Positions 1 through 11,329 of a stretch of DNA of 64,000 nt are shown here, one piece after another. A model generated the notes under the pieces. It had not been told where the DNA came from, did not search any database, and was given only the letters and a program-made list of their open reading frames with translations. Within the stretch, counting starts at the first letter, position 1, and every line of letters begins with the position of its first letter. The translations under genes were made by a program, and so were the position numbers. Origin of the DNA: Ottelia alismoides (lineage: Eukaryota; Streptophyta; Magnoliopsida; Alismatales; Hydrocharitaceae); assembly GCA_037367405.1 (NCBI GenBank), contig JAZKJV010010760.1, positions 450,001 to 514,000 of the forward strand, read 5' to 3'.

Positions 1-127
1 CCTAGAGAAGATGGCGGAAACAAGCAGATCTCAGGCCACCAGGTCCTATCAGTTGTCTCCTTCAAGCCTATCCAACGAGACAACTAGGAGGATTGTAGCG
101 GATTAGACGGACGACCTCATCCCCAAC

Positions 128-1650
128 ATGGGGATAATAGCAGACAAATTAACCATGGTCGAGCAGATTCACAAGAGGGTCACTGAACTTGAGGCACTCT
201 CGCGATTGCCAAAGCAAGTGGAGGAACTTACTGAGAAGGTAGCCAAGATACGGCTACCTGCCCCTTCTGCACCACCTGTACCTCTACATCGAGGTCATCT
301 TGTACAGGAACATGCACCGGGGCCTCAGGGTAGCTGGGTAGAAGAGCAAACATACACTAAGCAGGACCAGCACACACCCCCACAAGTAGAGATAGGATAC
401 GAGGAACCTTCGCAGGTGTTCGAGATCAATGGTCTGTGGTACAGCCATGACCCGTCGACAGACAATCGGGGATAGGGAACGGTCAACCACACCGACCTTC
501 CCTAGCTTACCAGGAAAACAGCTCCATCCATGCACCGCGCTTCGTACAGTCCCAACCCGCACAAGGGTACCAACCTCAGCAGCACCAGCAGCAGCGCACA
601 TTCCCACTCGGGCCAACAGGACCCTCCACCTTCCCATCAGCAGTAGCAGTACAGGCATGGCAAGCAGGGCCAATACAGGAACTCATCGTCGAGTCAGCAC
701 CAAATAGCCCAGCCCACCGGTGAATTGGAGTCCCTCACCTTAGCGATCGAGACCCTGACTTATAGGGTCCAACAGAGCCCGAATGACTACCTGATATGAG
801 AACTGATTTGAATCATGTCTCTCGTACCCAGGACCATCAGATGGCGCCAAAGACCCTAATTCCCGCCCAGGTTCAGGCCAACCCGAATAGCTTGAATCAA
901 GGCCAGAACCGACCACGAGATCAGGTATACTATTCAGATTACTCTTTATCTGAACATGAGATCCTTTCGTACGATAATGTCAATCATATGTCCCTTAGGA
1001 GCGGAAGGGTCGTGATCATACCTGATCGGGCACGGGCACCGAAAGAAGAAGCCACCAAGTCTCTAACTGAGGAGAACTTGGAGGCAGAGGAGTAGCACCA
1101 CCACCACCATCGGTAGAAGAAGAGGACTTCTGAGTCCTCCAAGAAGCAGGAAACAACACCAGTAGTGAGTCTGGTGAGACCGATGAAGAGCCCGCACCTC
1201 CATCTGAGGAGGATGTCCCAACAGTCGCGGAGAATGCATCACCGGTTTTGCAGCAGAAATTTTCTTTTCATCATAGTCTGAGTCAGAGTCCGAGTCAGTC
1301 TCTTTAGAGTCATGTACAGAACTCAGTTCCTCTTTTTAATGAAAATCTTTTAGTTTCAGAATCTGAGTTGGCATCAATAATCCCTTTCCCCCGAGCTCTT
1401 AAGGGTGGAAAGAAGAAAATCAGAAAAATACAAAAAGATGACCCTGAGATGGCCGAGTTCTGCAATAAACACATTAAGGTTATAATCCCTTTTGACAAGT
1501 ATGTGGAGATGACACATGCATTTCAGAAATACCTTAAGGTGAGATGCACACCTACTAGGGTCAGCGGGAAGACCAAAAGCCGTGTTGAGAAACACGTTCT
1601 GTCAGTAGCCACTACTTGCGTAATAAAGAATTCGTTTTCGAGGAAATGAA
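128..1650 (+). pseudogene. Gypsy gag remnant (E1)
   Basis: Readable pieces occur at 128-475 (coiled-coil-like EELTEKVAKI), 796-1095 (Pro/Gln-rich, ending near MSLRSGRVV) and 1368-1649 (SIIPFPRALKGGKKK then IPFDKYVEM). The order, an LRSG-type motif followed by a PFP-type motif and an IPF-type motif before the protease, matches the C-terminal half of Athila gag as I know it. Stops separate the pieces and no zinc knuckle is readable. The N-terminal capsid part is outside the window. No intact gag can be made from this sequence. Confidence 0.6.
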
Positions 1651-1702
1651 GAGACATGGGTGCACATTATGTGGTGAGTCATGTCGATGACACTGCGTTT
1701 GC

Positions 1703-2119
1703 ATGCTTCTCCTTAACAACGGATCCTCAATTAACTTAATGCCTACATCCCTCTATGAGCGACTTAATCTTGGACCTCTTAGGAAATCTAGAGCCCTACT
1801 TCAGTTTGCAGATAAATCAACCAAGAGGTCCCAAGGAGAATTGAGGAACGTTTTCATCAAAGTCGAGGGTCAGGAGTACATGGTGGACTTTATCGTCCTT
1901 GATATAGAGACCCCTCGCAATTGGATAGATTCCCATATCATATTAGGAAGGCCCTTCCTCAAAACAGCGGGGGCCTTATTTGATTATAAGATTGGGAAAA
2001 TCCAATTCCAAACTCCAGGTGGAGATGAGGAACTTGAGATGAAGCAGACCAGATGGCAGAGGCCGGATTCAGAATCCAACACAGAGTCCTCTTCGTCCAA
2101 ATCATATGTATTCATGTAA
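1703..2119 (+). pseudogene. Gypsy aspartic protease remnant (E1)
   Basis: The frame reads LLNNGSSINLMP near its start and ILGRPFLKTAGALFDYKIG near its end, the two landmark motifs of a plant gypsy pepsin-like protease (active-site DxGA/S and the ILGRPFL flap region). The expected catalytic Asp is replaced by Asn-Asn, so the enzyme would be inactive. It follows gag and precedes RT, the normal position. Confidence 0.7.
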
Positions 2120-2689
2120 ACACCGTTGTGCCATGGAGATAGAACCCATCTAACACCAATGAGTCCCTCTCCTCCGGAGAAGATCTTGTGCATGAATCAG
2201 TTTGCGAGATCTTCAGAAATGAGTACAACATAGAATAAGCATCCCCTTACTTCTTCGATGACTTAGAGGCCCAGCTGGGCTTATCAGTCCTTCCCTCTTT
2301 AGGACAATCAGAAGATGAGGATGATGAGTCGGACGTGGCTTTTGCTGATTGCTTGGAGACCTTTGACGATCCGACTCCAGAGATGAACGAGGTGGTAGCA
2401 GCAATTTTACGACAGATCCAGGCCACTACCAATACAGAGCCAGATTCGATTGAGCCAGACTTCCTTGATGATCACACATTACAGAACTCAAACCTTTACC
2501 CACAACACTTAAGTATGCCTTCCTTGCGGGACAAGAGAAGAAGTATCCGGTCATCATCAGCTCGCGATTGATCGAGGAGTAGGAATCTCACTTGCTAGAG
2601 ATCCTGGAGAAAAACTGCAAGGCGATAGGCTGGAGCATCTCCGATCTCCACGGGATAATCCCCCTCTGTGTTCACTCCATATATACTTG

Positions 2690-3970
2690 AAAAATGAGGC
2701 TAAACCTTCTCGTGAATTCCAATGTCAGTTGAATCCAAATTTATGAGAGGTAGTGAATAAGGAGATAGAGAAATGGTGTGACACAGGTTTTATTTTATCC
2801 CATCTCCAACTCCAAATGGGTGGCCCCAATCCATGTTGTCCCGAAAAGTCAGGAATTCAGACGACCACCAACGAAGACGGAGAGGATATCGTGACACGAG
2901 TACCCACGTCGTGGCACGTCTATGTGGATTACAGACGCTTGAATGCTGCAATGAAGAAGGATCATTTCCCCCTACCATTCATTGATCAGATCTTAGAGAG
3001 ATTAGCGAGGAAAGAATTCTTCTTCTTTTTGGACGGGTTCTCAGGCTACAATCAAGTAGCCATAGCTCTGGAGGACCAGGAGAAAACCACGTTTACATGC
3101 CCTTTGGTACATATGCTTTCAGGCAAATGCCCTTTCGGTTATGCAATGCTCCTAGTACCTTTCAAAGGTGCACGATTGTTGTATTCATCGAAATGGTCGG
3201 TGAATTCCTGGAAGTCTTCATGGATGACTTCTCGGTCCACGGCGATTCATTTGATTCCTGTCTTAGGAATCTGGATCGAGTCCTCAAGCGATGTTGTGAG
3301 GTCAATCTAGTGCTCTCCTGGGAGAAACGTCACTTCATGGTGACGAAGGGCATTGTCTTGGGGCATGTCATCTCCAAGAGAGGAATGGAGGTTGACCCTA
3401 CCAAGGTGGACGTGATCAGATGACTCCAGCCACCAACCAATGTGAAATAGTTGCGGTCTTTCCTCGGGCATGTCGAATTTTATCGAAGATTTATCAAGGA
3501 TCTCTCTAAGATTGTTCGACTGCTAACTGAGATTTTAGGCAAGGACATGGAGTTTATTGTGGATCATAAATGTCTCAAGGCCTTTAAGCTACTATAATGA
3601 ATGATCATGGACGCCCCGATCCTACAAGCCTCAGATTGGTCTTTACCTTTTTAGATCATGACGGATGCCTCAGACTTTGCTGTTGGGGCTGTGTTAGGAC
3701 AGAAGAGGGATGGCGTCCCATTTTCCATACACTACGCAAGCAAAATGCTTGATACTGCTCAGTGTAACTATACAGTACAGAAAAGGAGATGCTTGCGGTA
3801 GTGCTTGCCTTGGACAAATTCAGACTTCACTTAATCGGATCCAAGGTAATTGTGTTCACTGACCACACAGCACTACGTTACTTAATGGAAAAGAAGGATG
3901 CAAAGGCGCGTCTTCTTAGACATTCGCGACAAACCTGTAAAGAAGAACGTAGTAGTTGATCACCTCTCCC
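2690..3970 (+). pseudogene. Gypsy reverse transcriptase and RNase H remnant (E1)
   Basis: RT starts at about 2750 with VYVDYRRLNAAMKKDHFPLPF, then shifts frame near 3100 into FRQMPFRLCNAPSTFQRC. The catalytic FMDD motif is at about 3218-3229, followed by GIVLGHVISKRGMEVDP. RNase H follows at about 3660-3960 ([44 protein letters not shown]), with a frameshift near 3780 that breaks the EKEML-type Glu motif. At least three frame breaks and several stops are visible. Gypsy lineage is clear; function is lost. Confidence 0.8.
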
Positions 3971-5391
3971 GTCTCGAGGATCTTAATGCTTTGAGGATTC
4001 ACTAATTTGAGATTCCTTCCCTGGCAGTCGATTTTGTTGTCGACTCACTCCCATGGTATGCCAATATCATGAACTATCTTGTCTCCAAGAAGGTTCCCAA
4101 AGATTGTCCTAAGAGCCACATAGACCGATTGAAGTCGGATTTAAGACATTACCATTGGGAGGATCCGATCCTTTTCTTTAAAGGGTCGGAGTGTGTCTGG
4201 AGACGTTGTATTCATTAGGAAGAATATCAGAGTGTCTGTTATTTATGTAACAGTCTGGAGGCAAGAGGACACCACTCTAGGAAGAGGACCGCCTGTAAGG
4301 TACTTCAGTGTGGCTTATAATGACCGACTCTAATTGCGATGCCATCACCTTTGCGAAGTCGTGTCCAGTATGCCAGCGAATGGGAGGAACTGTTGGTTCC
4401 AAGGATGAGATGCTGATGCAGCCTGTCATCATTTGTGATGTCTTTGATACCTGGAGCATCGACTTCATGGCCCATTCCCTATTAGCCATGGATTCGAATA
4501 CATCCTTATGGCGGTAGACTACCTGTCAAGGTGGGTGGAGGCTATCCCAACCCGAGCAGCAGACAAAAGGACTATTTGTAAATTCATCAGAGATCACATC
4601 ATCTCTAGGTTCGGGATTCCCAAAATGTTGATATCAGATGGGGGTAGCCACTTTGTAAACCGAGATGTGAAGAAGCTCTTGAAGGATTACTGCATCGAAC
4701 ACCATGTCGCTAGTCCTTACCACCCACAGATCAATGGTATGGCTGAGGTGTCGAATAGGGAGGTGAAAACCATATTGCAGAAGCTTGTCCGCCCAGACAG
4801 GAAGGACGTGTCTCAGATCTTGGATCAAGTCCTGTGGGCTTATGGGACAGCTTACAAGACACCGTTAGGAACCTCCCCATTCAGGATGGTATTTGGGAAG
4901 CGGTGCCATTTGCCCGTAGAATTAGTGCACAAATCAGAATGGGCAATCACAAAGGTCGATTGGAACACACACCTAGGGCAGAAACAGAGAGACATGGATC
5001 TGAATGAGCTTGTGGAAGTCAGAAACCGAGCATATGACAACAATTTGGTGTACAAGGACAAAGTGAAACGTTGGCATGATAGATATATCAGACAAAAGAC
5101 CTTTGTTCCTAGACATAAAGTTTGGTTGTTCAATGCAAGGCTGAAGGTTTCCAAGGCAACTTGAAATCCAAGTGGACGAGCCCATTCATTGTCCGTGTTG
5201 TGCATGATAGTAGATGTATAGAGATCTCAGAACTCACAGATGACGCACAAACATTCCTAGCCAATGGACAATTGTTGAAGCACTTCATTGAACTAAATGA
5301 ACAGTTAGTCCACGTTGAGGAGATTGTATTCATGTGCGAGACATATTCATCAGATACACATAGAGCCGCGCATGAGACCTTGCAGCAGTAA
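3940..5391 (+). pseudogene. Gypsy integrase remnant (E1)
   Basis: A DHLSRLE motif at about 3955 marks the RNase H-integrase junction. The zinc-binding part is readable near 4360 (SCPVCQRMGG). The catalytic core is at 4440-4760: first Asp in SIDFM, second Asp in ISDGGSHFVN, Glu in GMAEVSNREVK. The C-terminal domain (FGKRCHLPVEL, KRWHDRYI, FNARL) runs to 5164, then shifts frame near 5150 and continues to 5391 (KWTSPFIVRVV). No chromodomain is seen, as expected for the Athila/Tat side of gypsy. The core is fairly well kept, but a stop before 4508 and the late frameshift disable it. Confidence 0.8.
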
Positions 5392-5523
5392 ACTCTCGCC
5401 ATCAGCAGCATCTGGAAAGATTCAGACTGCTATCCTTGTATATACCCATCATCCTTGTACATTCTACCCTCCCTCCTGCAATACTAACCACTCACCCCCA
5501 CTTCATATATTTTCATCTACGAC

Positions 5524-5559
5524 TATACTTAAGATGACCAGATCCTAAGTATAGGGGGG
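5524..5559 (+). repeat. Hairpin + polypurine module 1
   Basis: An inverted repeat (TATACTTA...TAAGTATA with AGAT/ATCT-like inner pairs) leads directly into AAGTATAGGGGGG. The 3' arm of the hairpin overlaps the purine-rich motif. Confidence 0.7.
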
Positions 5560-5625
5560 AGAGTCACCTGAATCTGTTCACTGTACATCCCCCATATCAC
5601 ATCGGTCCTCATACCACTTCCGTCC

Positions 5626-5661
5626 TATACTTAGGTTGACCTGAGCTTAAGTATAGGGGGG
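5626..5661 (+). repeat. Hairpin + polypurine module 2
   Basis: TATACTTAGG pairs with CTTAAGTATA with mismatches; the 3' arm runs into AAGTATAGGGGGG. Same design as module 1, about 100 bp downstream. Confidence 0.7.
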
Positions 5662-5732
5662 ACCGATACCCATCTTGTATATATTCATCCACTTCCTTCT
5701 CTACCTCGTCCGCCCCATTTTTGATCCTCTTC

Positions 5733-5766
5733 TACACTTAGGCTGGCAGAGCCTAAGTATAGGGGG
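5733..5766 (+). repeat. Hairpin + polypurine module 3
   Basis: CTTAGGCT, a short GGCAG loop, then AGCCTAAG forms a perfect 8-bp stem, running straight into TATAGGGGG. Confidence 0.75.
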
Positions 5767-5804
5767 CAGGATGATTTCTATGCATTTTTGCTCTTTTGGC
5801 TTTC

Positions 5805-5881
5805 ATACGCTTAGCACGAGCTATGTCTTCTTCCTCACTTTTCATGCTCTGAGGACATAGCACACGCTAAGTATAGGGGGC
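5805..5881 (+). repeat. Hairpin + polypurine module 4
   Basis: The 5' arm at 5805-5827 (ATACGCTTAGC..GCTATGTC) pairs with the 3' arm at 5852-5875 (GGACATAGC..GCTAAGTAT) across a 24-nt loop. It ends in AAGTATAGGGGG. Confidence 0.7.
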
Positions 5882-7240
5882 GTGTATATATTACATATAT
5901 ACTTTTCCCATAGTTCATACTTTCACGTATTTTTGTATATACTACGCAATAATTACGGGTTGGGTAAAAATGGAGAAACTTTTTTTGTAAAATACATGAT
6001 ACTTGTATATTGTATAAACACTTGTATAATTTGTAAATTGTTGTAACATAGGAGGTACACCAAAAAAACAAAGGCTTCTTATTTACTCTTGCACATCATC
6101 TCTACATCCGAAAAGAAAGAAAGAAAAAGAGTCTTGCATTTCATTCATCTACATAGCATGTCATATGCACCTCATCTGCATATCTTGCATATGCAAAGTG
6201 AAAAGTTAGTGGGTTCTGAACCAAGTTATGAGTAGATGTTTAGGAAGGACTTGATTTGACCTTAATCCACCTAATTTCAGAGGAACCTTATAGGAACTGG
6301 GGTTAAGATTTCTCAGGTCAAGTGACTTAATCCTTTGAGTCCGCAAGTCTATGTTCACATGTCATATTGATTAGTCTAAGTAGAATATCTCGTGCATACG
6401 CATAATTCATATAGACAGTGACCTAACTTGTACAAGCACCATGCACATAGATCTTTATTGATGAGATGGTGAGGAGGTAGAATCCTTTAGCTTGGAGTAG
6501 CACACGGGTGGAAACATCCGTCCTCCTCTAGGGAGGGTAGTGCATCTCAACCTAGTCTGGTATTGTTGACGTCTAAAGATCGGACATTGTGGGTCGCAAT
6601 AATGCTTCAAAAGAGGGATTGTCTACTGGCTCAGAAGGAAAAACTCCTGATGTATATGATGCACGTTGTATATAGTTCGAAAAAAATTTGCAAAAACTCC
6701 AAAAAAATAAGACAGGTCCAAATGATAATAAAATACCTATCGGAGTATGTATATTAGCAAAGAGTGCGCAGCTGGATGACTTGGCTACACTGGTCAGGCA
6801 TCCCGGGATAGGTATCTACACTGGCTATCGTCCATTCTTTTCTCTACCCCCTTCTCTTGAGCTGGTCCCACTTGAACTTAGAAGGGAATGCTCCGCTCCT
6901 CGAGGAAAGAGATACTGGACTGGGAAATTAGAGTTACCTTATTAGAGGAGGCTGGTTCTGAGCCATTTCTGATGTGGAGAGCTATTTTACACTTACACGG
7001 TACAAGTAAGAATCATAGTCATCAGAAATTTGTGTTTGAGGATTTGTTCTGACCTGACTATTGAGGAGTCTTGAATAAGAGACTTACGGAACTTGAAGTC
7101 TGTTAGGACTTAAGTCCAGATCCCAGTAAGGTTCTACCACACAATTAATCCAAAGGTCGAGTCAAGCTCCATTTTCAACTTTTGTTCATGACCTTGGTAT
7201 GGAACCCAATTTCATTTCACTCTTGCATTTCATTTTAGTT

Positions 7241-7274
7241 GCTCGGGGACGAGCAAGGTTTAAGTATAGGGGGT
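7241..7274 (+). promoter_or_regulatory. Polypurine tract of E1 with preceding hairpin
   Basis: GCTCGGGGACGAGC (7241-7254) is a small hairpin, followed by AAGTATAGGGGG (7262-7273) directly upstream of the LTR start at 7275. This is the plus-strand primer of the element. The same purine motif is repeated four times upstream. Confidence 0.8.
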
Positions 7275-8722
7275 TGATGAATCTATAATTCATCACTCTT
7301 AAAGTTGAAAGTAGAGTCTTGTTATCGAGTAATTAGATGCATATTTCCCTTATCTTGCATAATTAGCATTCATGCATGCATGCATAATATCTGCATTTTA
7401 GCATTCATATTTGCATAAAATAAGAAGCCCAATTAACTTAGAATTATTCACATATTTATTTGTATTTTATACCCCCTCCAAAGTCAATAAAACCAACTCT
7501 ATATTGTATATATTAACTAATAATATAAGGAAAAGGCCAAAAATTCCTAACTTGAAAAATTACCAATAAAACCCCAAAACACAGTTGGAGACCGTAGACC
7601 CTAGAATACACATATCTATCTCAAACAACCTCCGATCTAGGTCTACTCACTTTTAGATTAATACATATTCAGAGACCTTAAAAAATGAGACCAATTTCAT
7701 TTGAATCAGAGCTCGTATGCAAAACTTGGGTTTTGGGACCCCTTTGTACATTATATGTATGTATATCTGTACCCTTGTATTTTTGTATCTTATTTGATCA
7801 CATCTCCATTTTCCACATGAAACTTGCAGATCTCATCGAGATCTACAACTTTCATGTTTTGAGTTTCCCAAATTCGGCCATCTTCTCTCTCTTATTCCAC
7901 ATTCTCTTTCGACCATCCAGATCAAGACGTGTGGCGCCCTCTGGTTGCGCCACGCAGCCCGCTCGTAAAGCGCCAAGCGCCCCTCCTTCTCTGCCGTCTG
8001 ATCCCTTCCCTTCTCTATAGATCTGGGCCATCCATGCTTCCAGATCATCTCCACCCTTGGATCAAGGTCCAGATTAAATCCGGGCCGCTCACCAGCGCCC
8101 TCACTTCCTTGCGACACGTGGTTCATCAGGAGCCGCTAGATCGCCGTCATCCTGGCCACTCATCTCACGCTAAATCTGGGCCCCTCGATCAGATCCTCCA
8201 GATCCCATCTCTGTCGTTAATTCCCACCTCAACCATAGAACTCCACGTGGCAAGCTCATGGCCACCGGATCTTCGCCCTGATGATTTGATCCCACCCGCT
8301 CACTCACGCTCGATCACAGCCCTTCGATCCTTTGCCTAATCTATTCTCCACCGTCCTTTAGCGCCACACTTCCATGACACCACGTGGTGCTCTCTACACC
8401 CTCTGATGTCACCATCCCGATCTGATCTGGATCGTCTCCTTGCGCCCAACTTCTGGTCGTTGGATCACTACATCCAACGGCCCGGAAGTCGTCGTCTACC
8501 TCCCGCAGTAGCCTCTCCCACGTCGCCCACCTCGCGACAGCTCCGCCCCCTTTCTATTTTTGGCTCCACTCCAGCCATCTTCTCCGCCCCTATCACCGCC
8601 ACCACATCGCCCATACCACCCTCATCCTCGCTGACCTCCACAACCTCCATGAACCTTGCCCACATCGCTTCACGACCTCCACGAACCACGACGCCCCGTC
8701 ACCTGCACCCCCACCTCCTTCC

Positions 8723-8730
8723 TATAAATA
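8723..8730 (+). promoter_or_regulatory. TATA box in LTR1
   Basis: TATAAATA sits in a GC-rich context inside LTR1, about 1.45 kb from the LTR start, a reasonable U3/R position for a long plant LTR. Transcription would start about 30 bp downstream. Confidence 0.6.
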
Positions 8731-10345
8731 CCCCACCTCCGGCCACCTTCAACCCTATCCGCCACTACAAGGGGTGTCCTTGAGCTCCTATCTACCTGTC
8801 AATGACAGTGATTGAGCGTGGAGGCGAGCGACGATGGTGATACACCTCCGACGAGATCCACGGCATAGCCACGCCATGCCGCAGCTCCTCCGATGAGCTA
8901 CTTGAGCTCGGTCTCTTTACTGACCCTCGAGCGATGACCGGAAGCATCCCTTAAACTTCCAATTCCCGGGTAGATACCTCCATTCCTCTATCGATCTTCT
9001 TCTTCTTTCTCTTTGTTTTTCTCTTAATTTATCCACCTCCTACGATCAATTCTGTTCTCACCCAACCATCCACCAAGCTTCACCTTGAAGCTCTGATCTT
9101 CGTGCACTCTTCCATTTGCCTCGACGACACACTGCACCTCCTCCGACCAAAGATCCGCCTTCATGACGGAGGATCACCACTCCGACCATCACCACGACAC
9201 ACCTCAGGCCTCATTGCACTAGCCTCACTCCCACGTTCATGGGCTCCATTCTTTGGCCCCAGCTAACCCTACAGGTACCCTCAGCTTCATTGATCGGAAT
9301 CTTCATCGGAGATGCTTCGAGCTCCATCGACTCCGGCTTCCAGATTTCCTTCGCCTCATCCAGGACCTCCGGAAGCTCCGCCACATCTCCACGATCGGTC
9401 CGAGCCCTCCAGGAGTCTCCTATAAGCTTCACCGGCCACAGGGGAAGGAGGCGGAGCAAGGAGCTCAACGTCGGAGCCCCTCCACGTCCGCCGTAGGAGG
9501 CGGCCACCGAAGAAGAAGAGGAGCAGCTACTGTTGGATCTCCTCGATCCGACGACCCTCTCCTCGCCACGTCGCCTCGAGTCCATAACAATTGGATCATT
9601 GCAATCTGACGGCTCCAGAAGCGCCACGCTAGCAGCTTCAGCCCCGGTTGGATCTATCTCGATCCAACAGCCAATATTGAGCCACGTCACCATCAGCCGC
9701 AACCCTAGAGACCGTTGGATTACCTAGATCTAACGGTCCTTGATTGCGCCACGTTTCCAGCATCCACCGTTGTTGGATCACTTCTGATCTAACGGCCAAA
9801 GGTTCGCCACCTGGAGACTCCGAGACTCTTCCCCCGACCCTAGGCTCGAAGCATCCGAAGTTGATCCGAGCCTCCAAGGTTTCCCGAGCCTCCGCCCGAG
9901 CCTCGAACGACGTTCGAGCCTAGCCACGCAAGTGCCTCCCATATGAGGGCTGGGAAATTTGCACAGAGGCCCCCGAAGGTTTTGGAAATTGCACTTTGGT
10001 CCCTACTAGGCGTGTCACGTGAGGCGCGCGTGACTTTGTGGGAAAATTGCATCCACCTCACCTGCATTATCGGTAATTGCATTTAAGTCCCCATCAACAC
10101 GTTTTATTTTAGTAATTTTATTTCTTGTATTTGCAATTTGGTCCCTGTCTTTGTATGCATATTTAGGTGTCCATTTGGCATGGTTTTTCAATTCTAAAAA
10201 TTGCATGATGTAACTCAACGTGTCCTCTATCTTATGTGACACGTGTTTCATTTTTTTTAGATCTTTGGAATTTAATATTATTAAATTGGTGAAATTTTCC
10301 TTATTTTGCCCATTATGTGCCTTTTAATTCATATTAAATTCCTTG

Positions 10346-10391
10346 TTGCTCCAAAAATCACCATAAAATTGCTCCAAAAATCACCATAAAA
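10346..10391 (+). repeat. 23-bp tandem duplication in LTR1
   Basis: The unit beginning TTGCTCCAAAAATCACCATA occurs twice in direct tandem (10346 and 10369) with no differences seen. Confidence 0.8.
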
Positions 10392-11090
10392 TCACATTAG
10401 ACTTAGATAATTTACTTTACATTGTGCCCAAAAAATCATTGCATTTGCACACATCACGAGGCCAAAATAAATTAATTAGTGATTTCCTTAATTGATTTTT
10501 GATAGGTCCAATTCACATAGAATTTTAGGTATATTATTTTCTTGGATTCATCATACTTAGATCTTTCTAGGATAGTTTTTATATCTAGAAATAATGTGTT
10601 CTGGTATTTATTAAAACTAGTTTGTAAAAATCACCTTGCATTCATATTTTATTCACGGTGAATTCAGAAAGTGTCAGAAAAATCCAATAAAATTAATGTA
10701 GCTCAACCTCATTGCATTTCATATTCTGGCCAAGTTCCATATTTTTTGGAATTCATTTGATCATATTTATGATATAACTTGTGAAACTAGCCTGAAATTG
10801 CATTTGTTTTCCTTTATTGCATAAAAATTGCTTAAAAGACCAAAAATAATCCTTTGAAAATCTGACCTCCGAATTCACTTCAAATTCACCTAAGGAGACA
10901 ACTGCCTCCCTGAGTTCGACCTTGGGCTTTCCCAAGTAAAAAATATATTCCGCTCGTAATTAACTAAAAATTAATTAAAAGTGGTATTTTTGACATAGCC
11001 TTGATTATCCAACTGCAACGAACATAAAATTTAATTTGACCATTAATTTGAACGACATAACAAGGGTATTCACACACACATCAGTGAAGA

Positions 11091-11329
11091 TGCATTGGTT
11101 CTCGAAAACCGCTCTACGTATGTCGGGTAGCTCGCAAGAAAAATAAGAGAGAGTGTGTGAGAGAGTGACACAAAAATAAATAAAGATTAAACAAGAAAAT
11201 AAATGATGAAAAGAAAAAAATGCAGGAAAAATGGAAAATGTACAGTGAAGATTCGAAGGTCAGACTACCCGAATAAGGAAAGCCGAACAAAAACTTTTTA
11301 GGCAAAAACTAAGCCGTTTGTTTGGCAAC
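11091..11329. other. Junction between two inverted gypsy LTRs
   Basis: This A-rich segment lies between the 3' ends of LTR1 (+) and LTR2 (-). It holds the short inverted words TCGGGTAG (about 11125) and CTACCCGA (about 11262), so both LTRs may extend further towards each other than I could align. No primer-binding site or coding frame was recognised. Confidence 0.45.

Larger units (their letters stand above)
5392..7261 (+). other. Non-coding 3' internal region of E1 with repeated hairpin/polypurine modules
   Basis: About 1.9 kb between integrase and LTR has no convincing coding frame; no env-like protein was recognised. Its left part (5524-5882) holds four modules, each a hairpin arm ending in AAGTATAGGGGG. 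The rest (5883-7240) is AT-rich with scattered pyrimidine tracts and nothing else I could identify. Long spacers between pol and the 3' LTR are known in Athila and Tat elements. Confidence 0.7.
1..11090 (+). mobile_element. E1: degenerate Athila-like Ty3/gypsy retrotransposon, 3' LTR at right
   Basis: Order on the + strand is gag remnants, protease, RT, RNase H, integrase, a long non-coding 3' region, a polypurine tract and an LTR starting at 7275. RT and RNase H upstream of integrase define Ty3/gypsy. The integrase wording (CHLPVELVHKSEWAI, KRWHDRYI, GMAEVSNREVK) and RT wording (FRLCNAPSTFQRC, VFMDDFSVHGDSFD) resemble Athila elements as I know them. Every domain has stops or frameshifts, so the copy is dead. 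The 5' LTR and primer site lie outside the window. The right edge is approximate because the LTR's 3' end was not fixed by a target duplication. Confidence 0.8.
7275..11090 (+). repeat. 3' LTR of E1 (LTR1), about 3.8 kb
   Basis: It begins TGATGAAT..ATTCATCA, an 8-bp palindromic tip, immediately after the polypurine tract. U3 is AT-rich with GC-rich runs near 7930-8700, a TATA box is at 8723-8730, and the downstream part contains pyrimidine-rich leader-like sequence. The right end is taken where similarity to the inverted LTR2 fades, so it is uncertain by tens to about 100 bp. The open frames inside (for example around 8400-8780 and 9210-9700) are Pro/Ser-rich products of GC-rich LTR sequence, not genes. 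Confidence 0.7.

Noticed and set aside
3976..4276. Possible separate small gene between RNase H and integrase
   Set aside because: The text is decayed integrase N-terminal region (DHLSRLE and zinc-finger scraps).
5392..7261. Env-like gene between integrase and LTR
   Set aside because: No frame over 90 codons, no signal peptide or membrane segment; only short chance frames.
8406..8783. Pro/Ser/Thr-rich open frame
   Set aside because: It overlaps the GC-rich part of LTR1 and its TATA box; composition-driven.
9211..9702. 163-codon minus-strand open frame in LTR1
   Set aside because: Low-complexity Ser runs, overlapping frames on the other strand, no recognisable domain.
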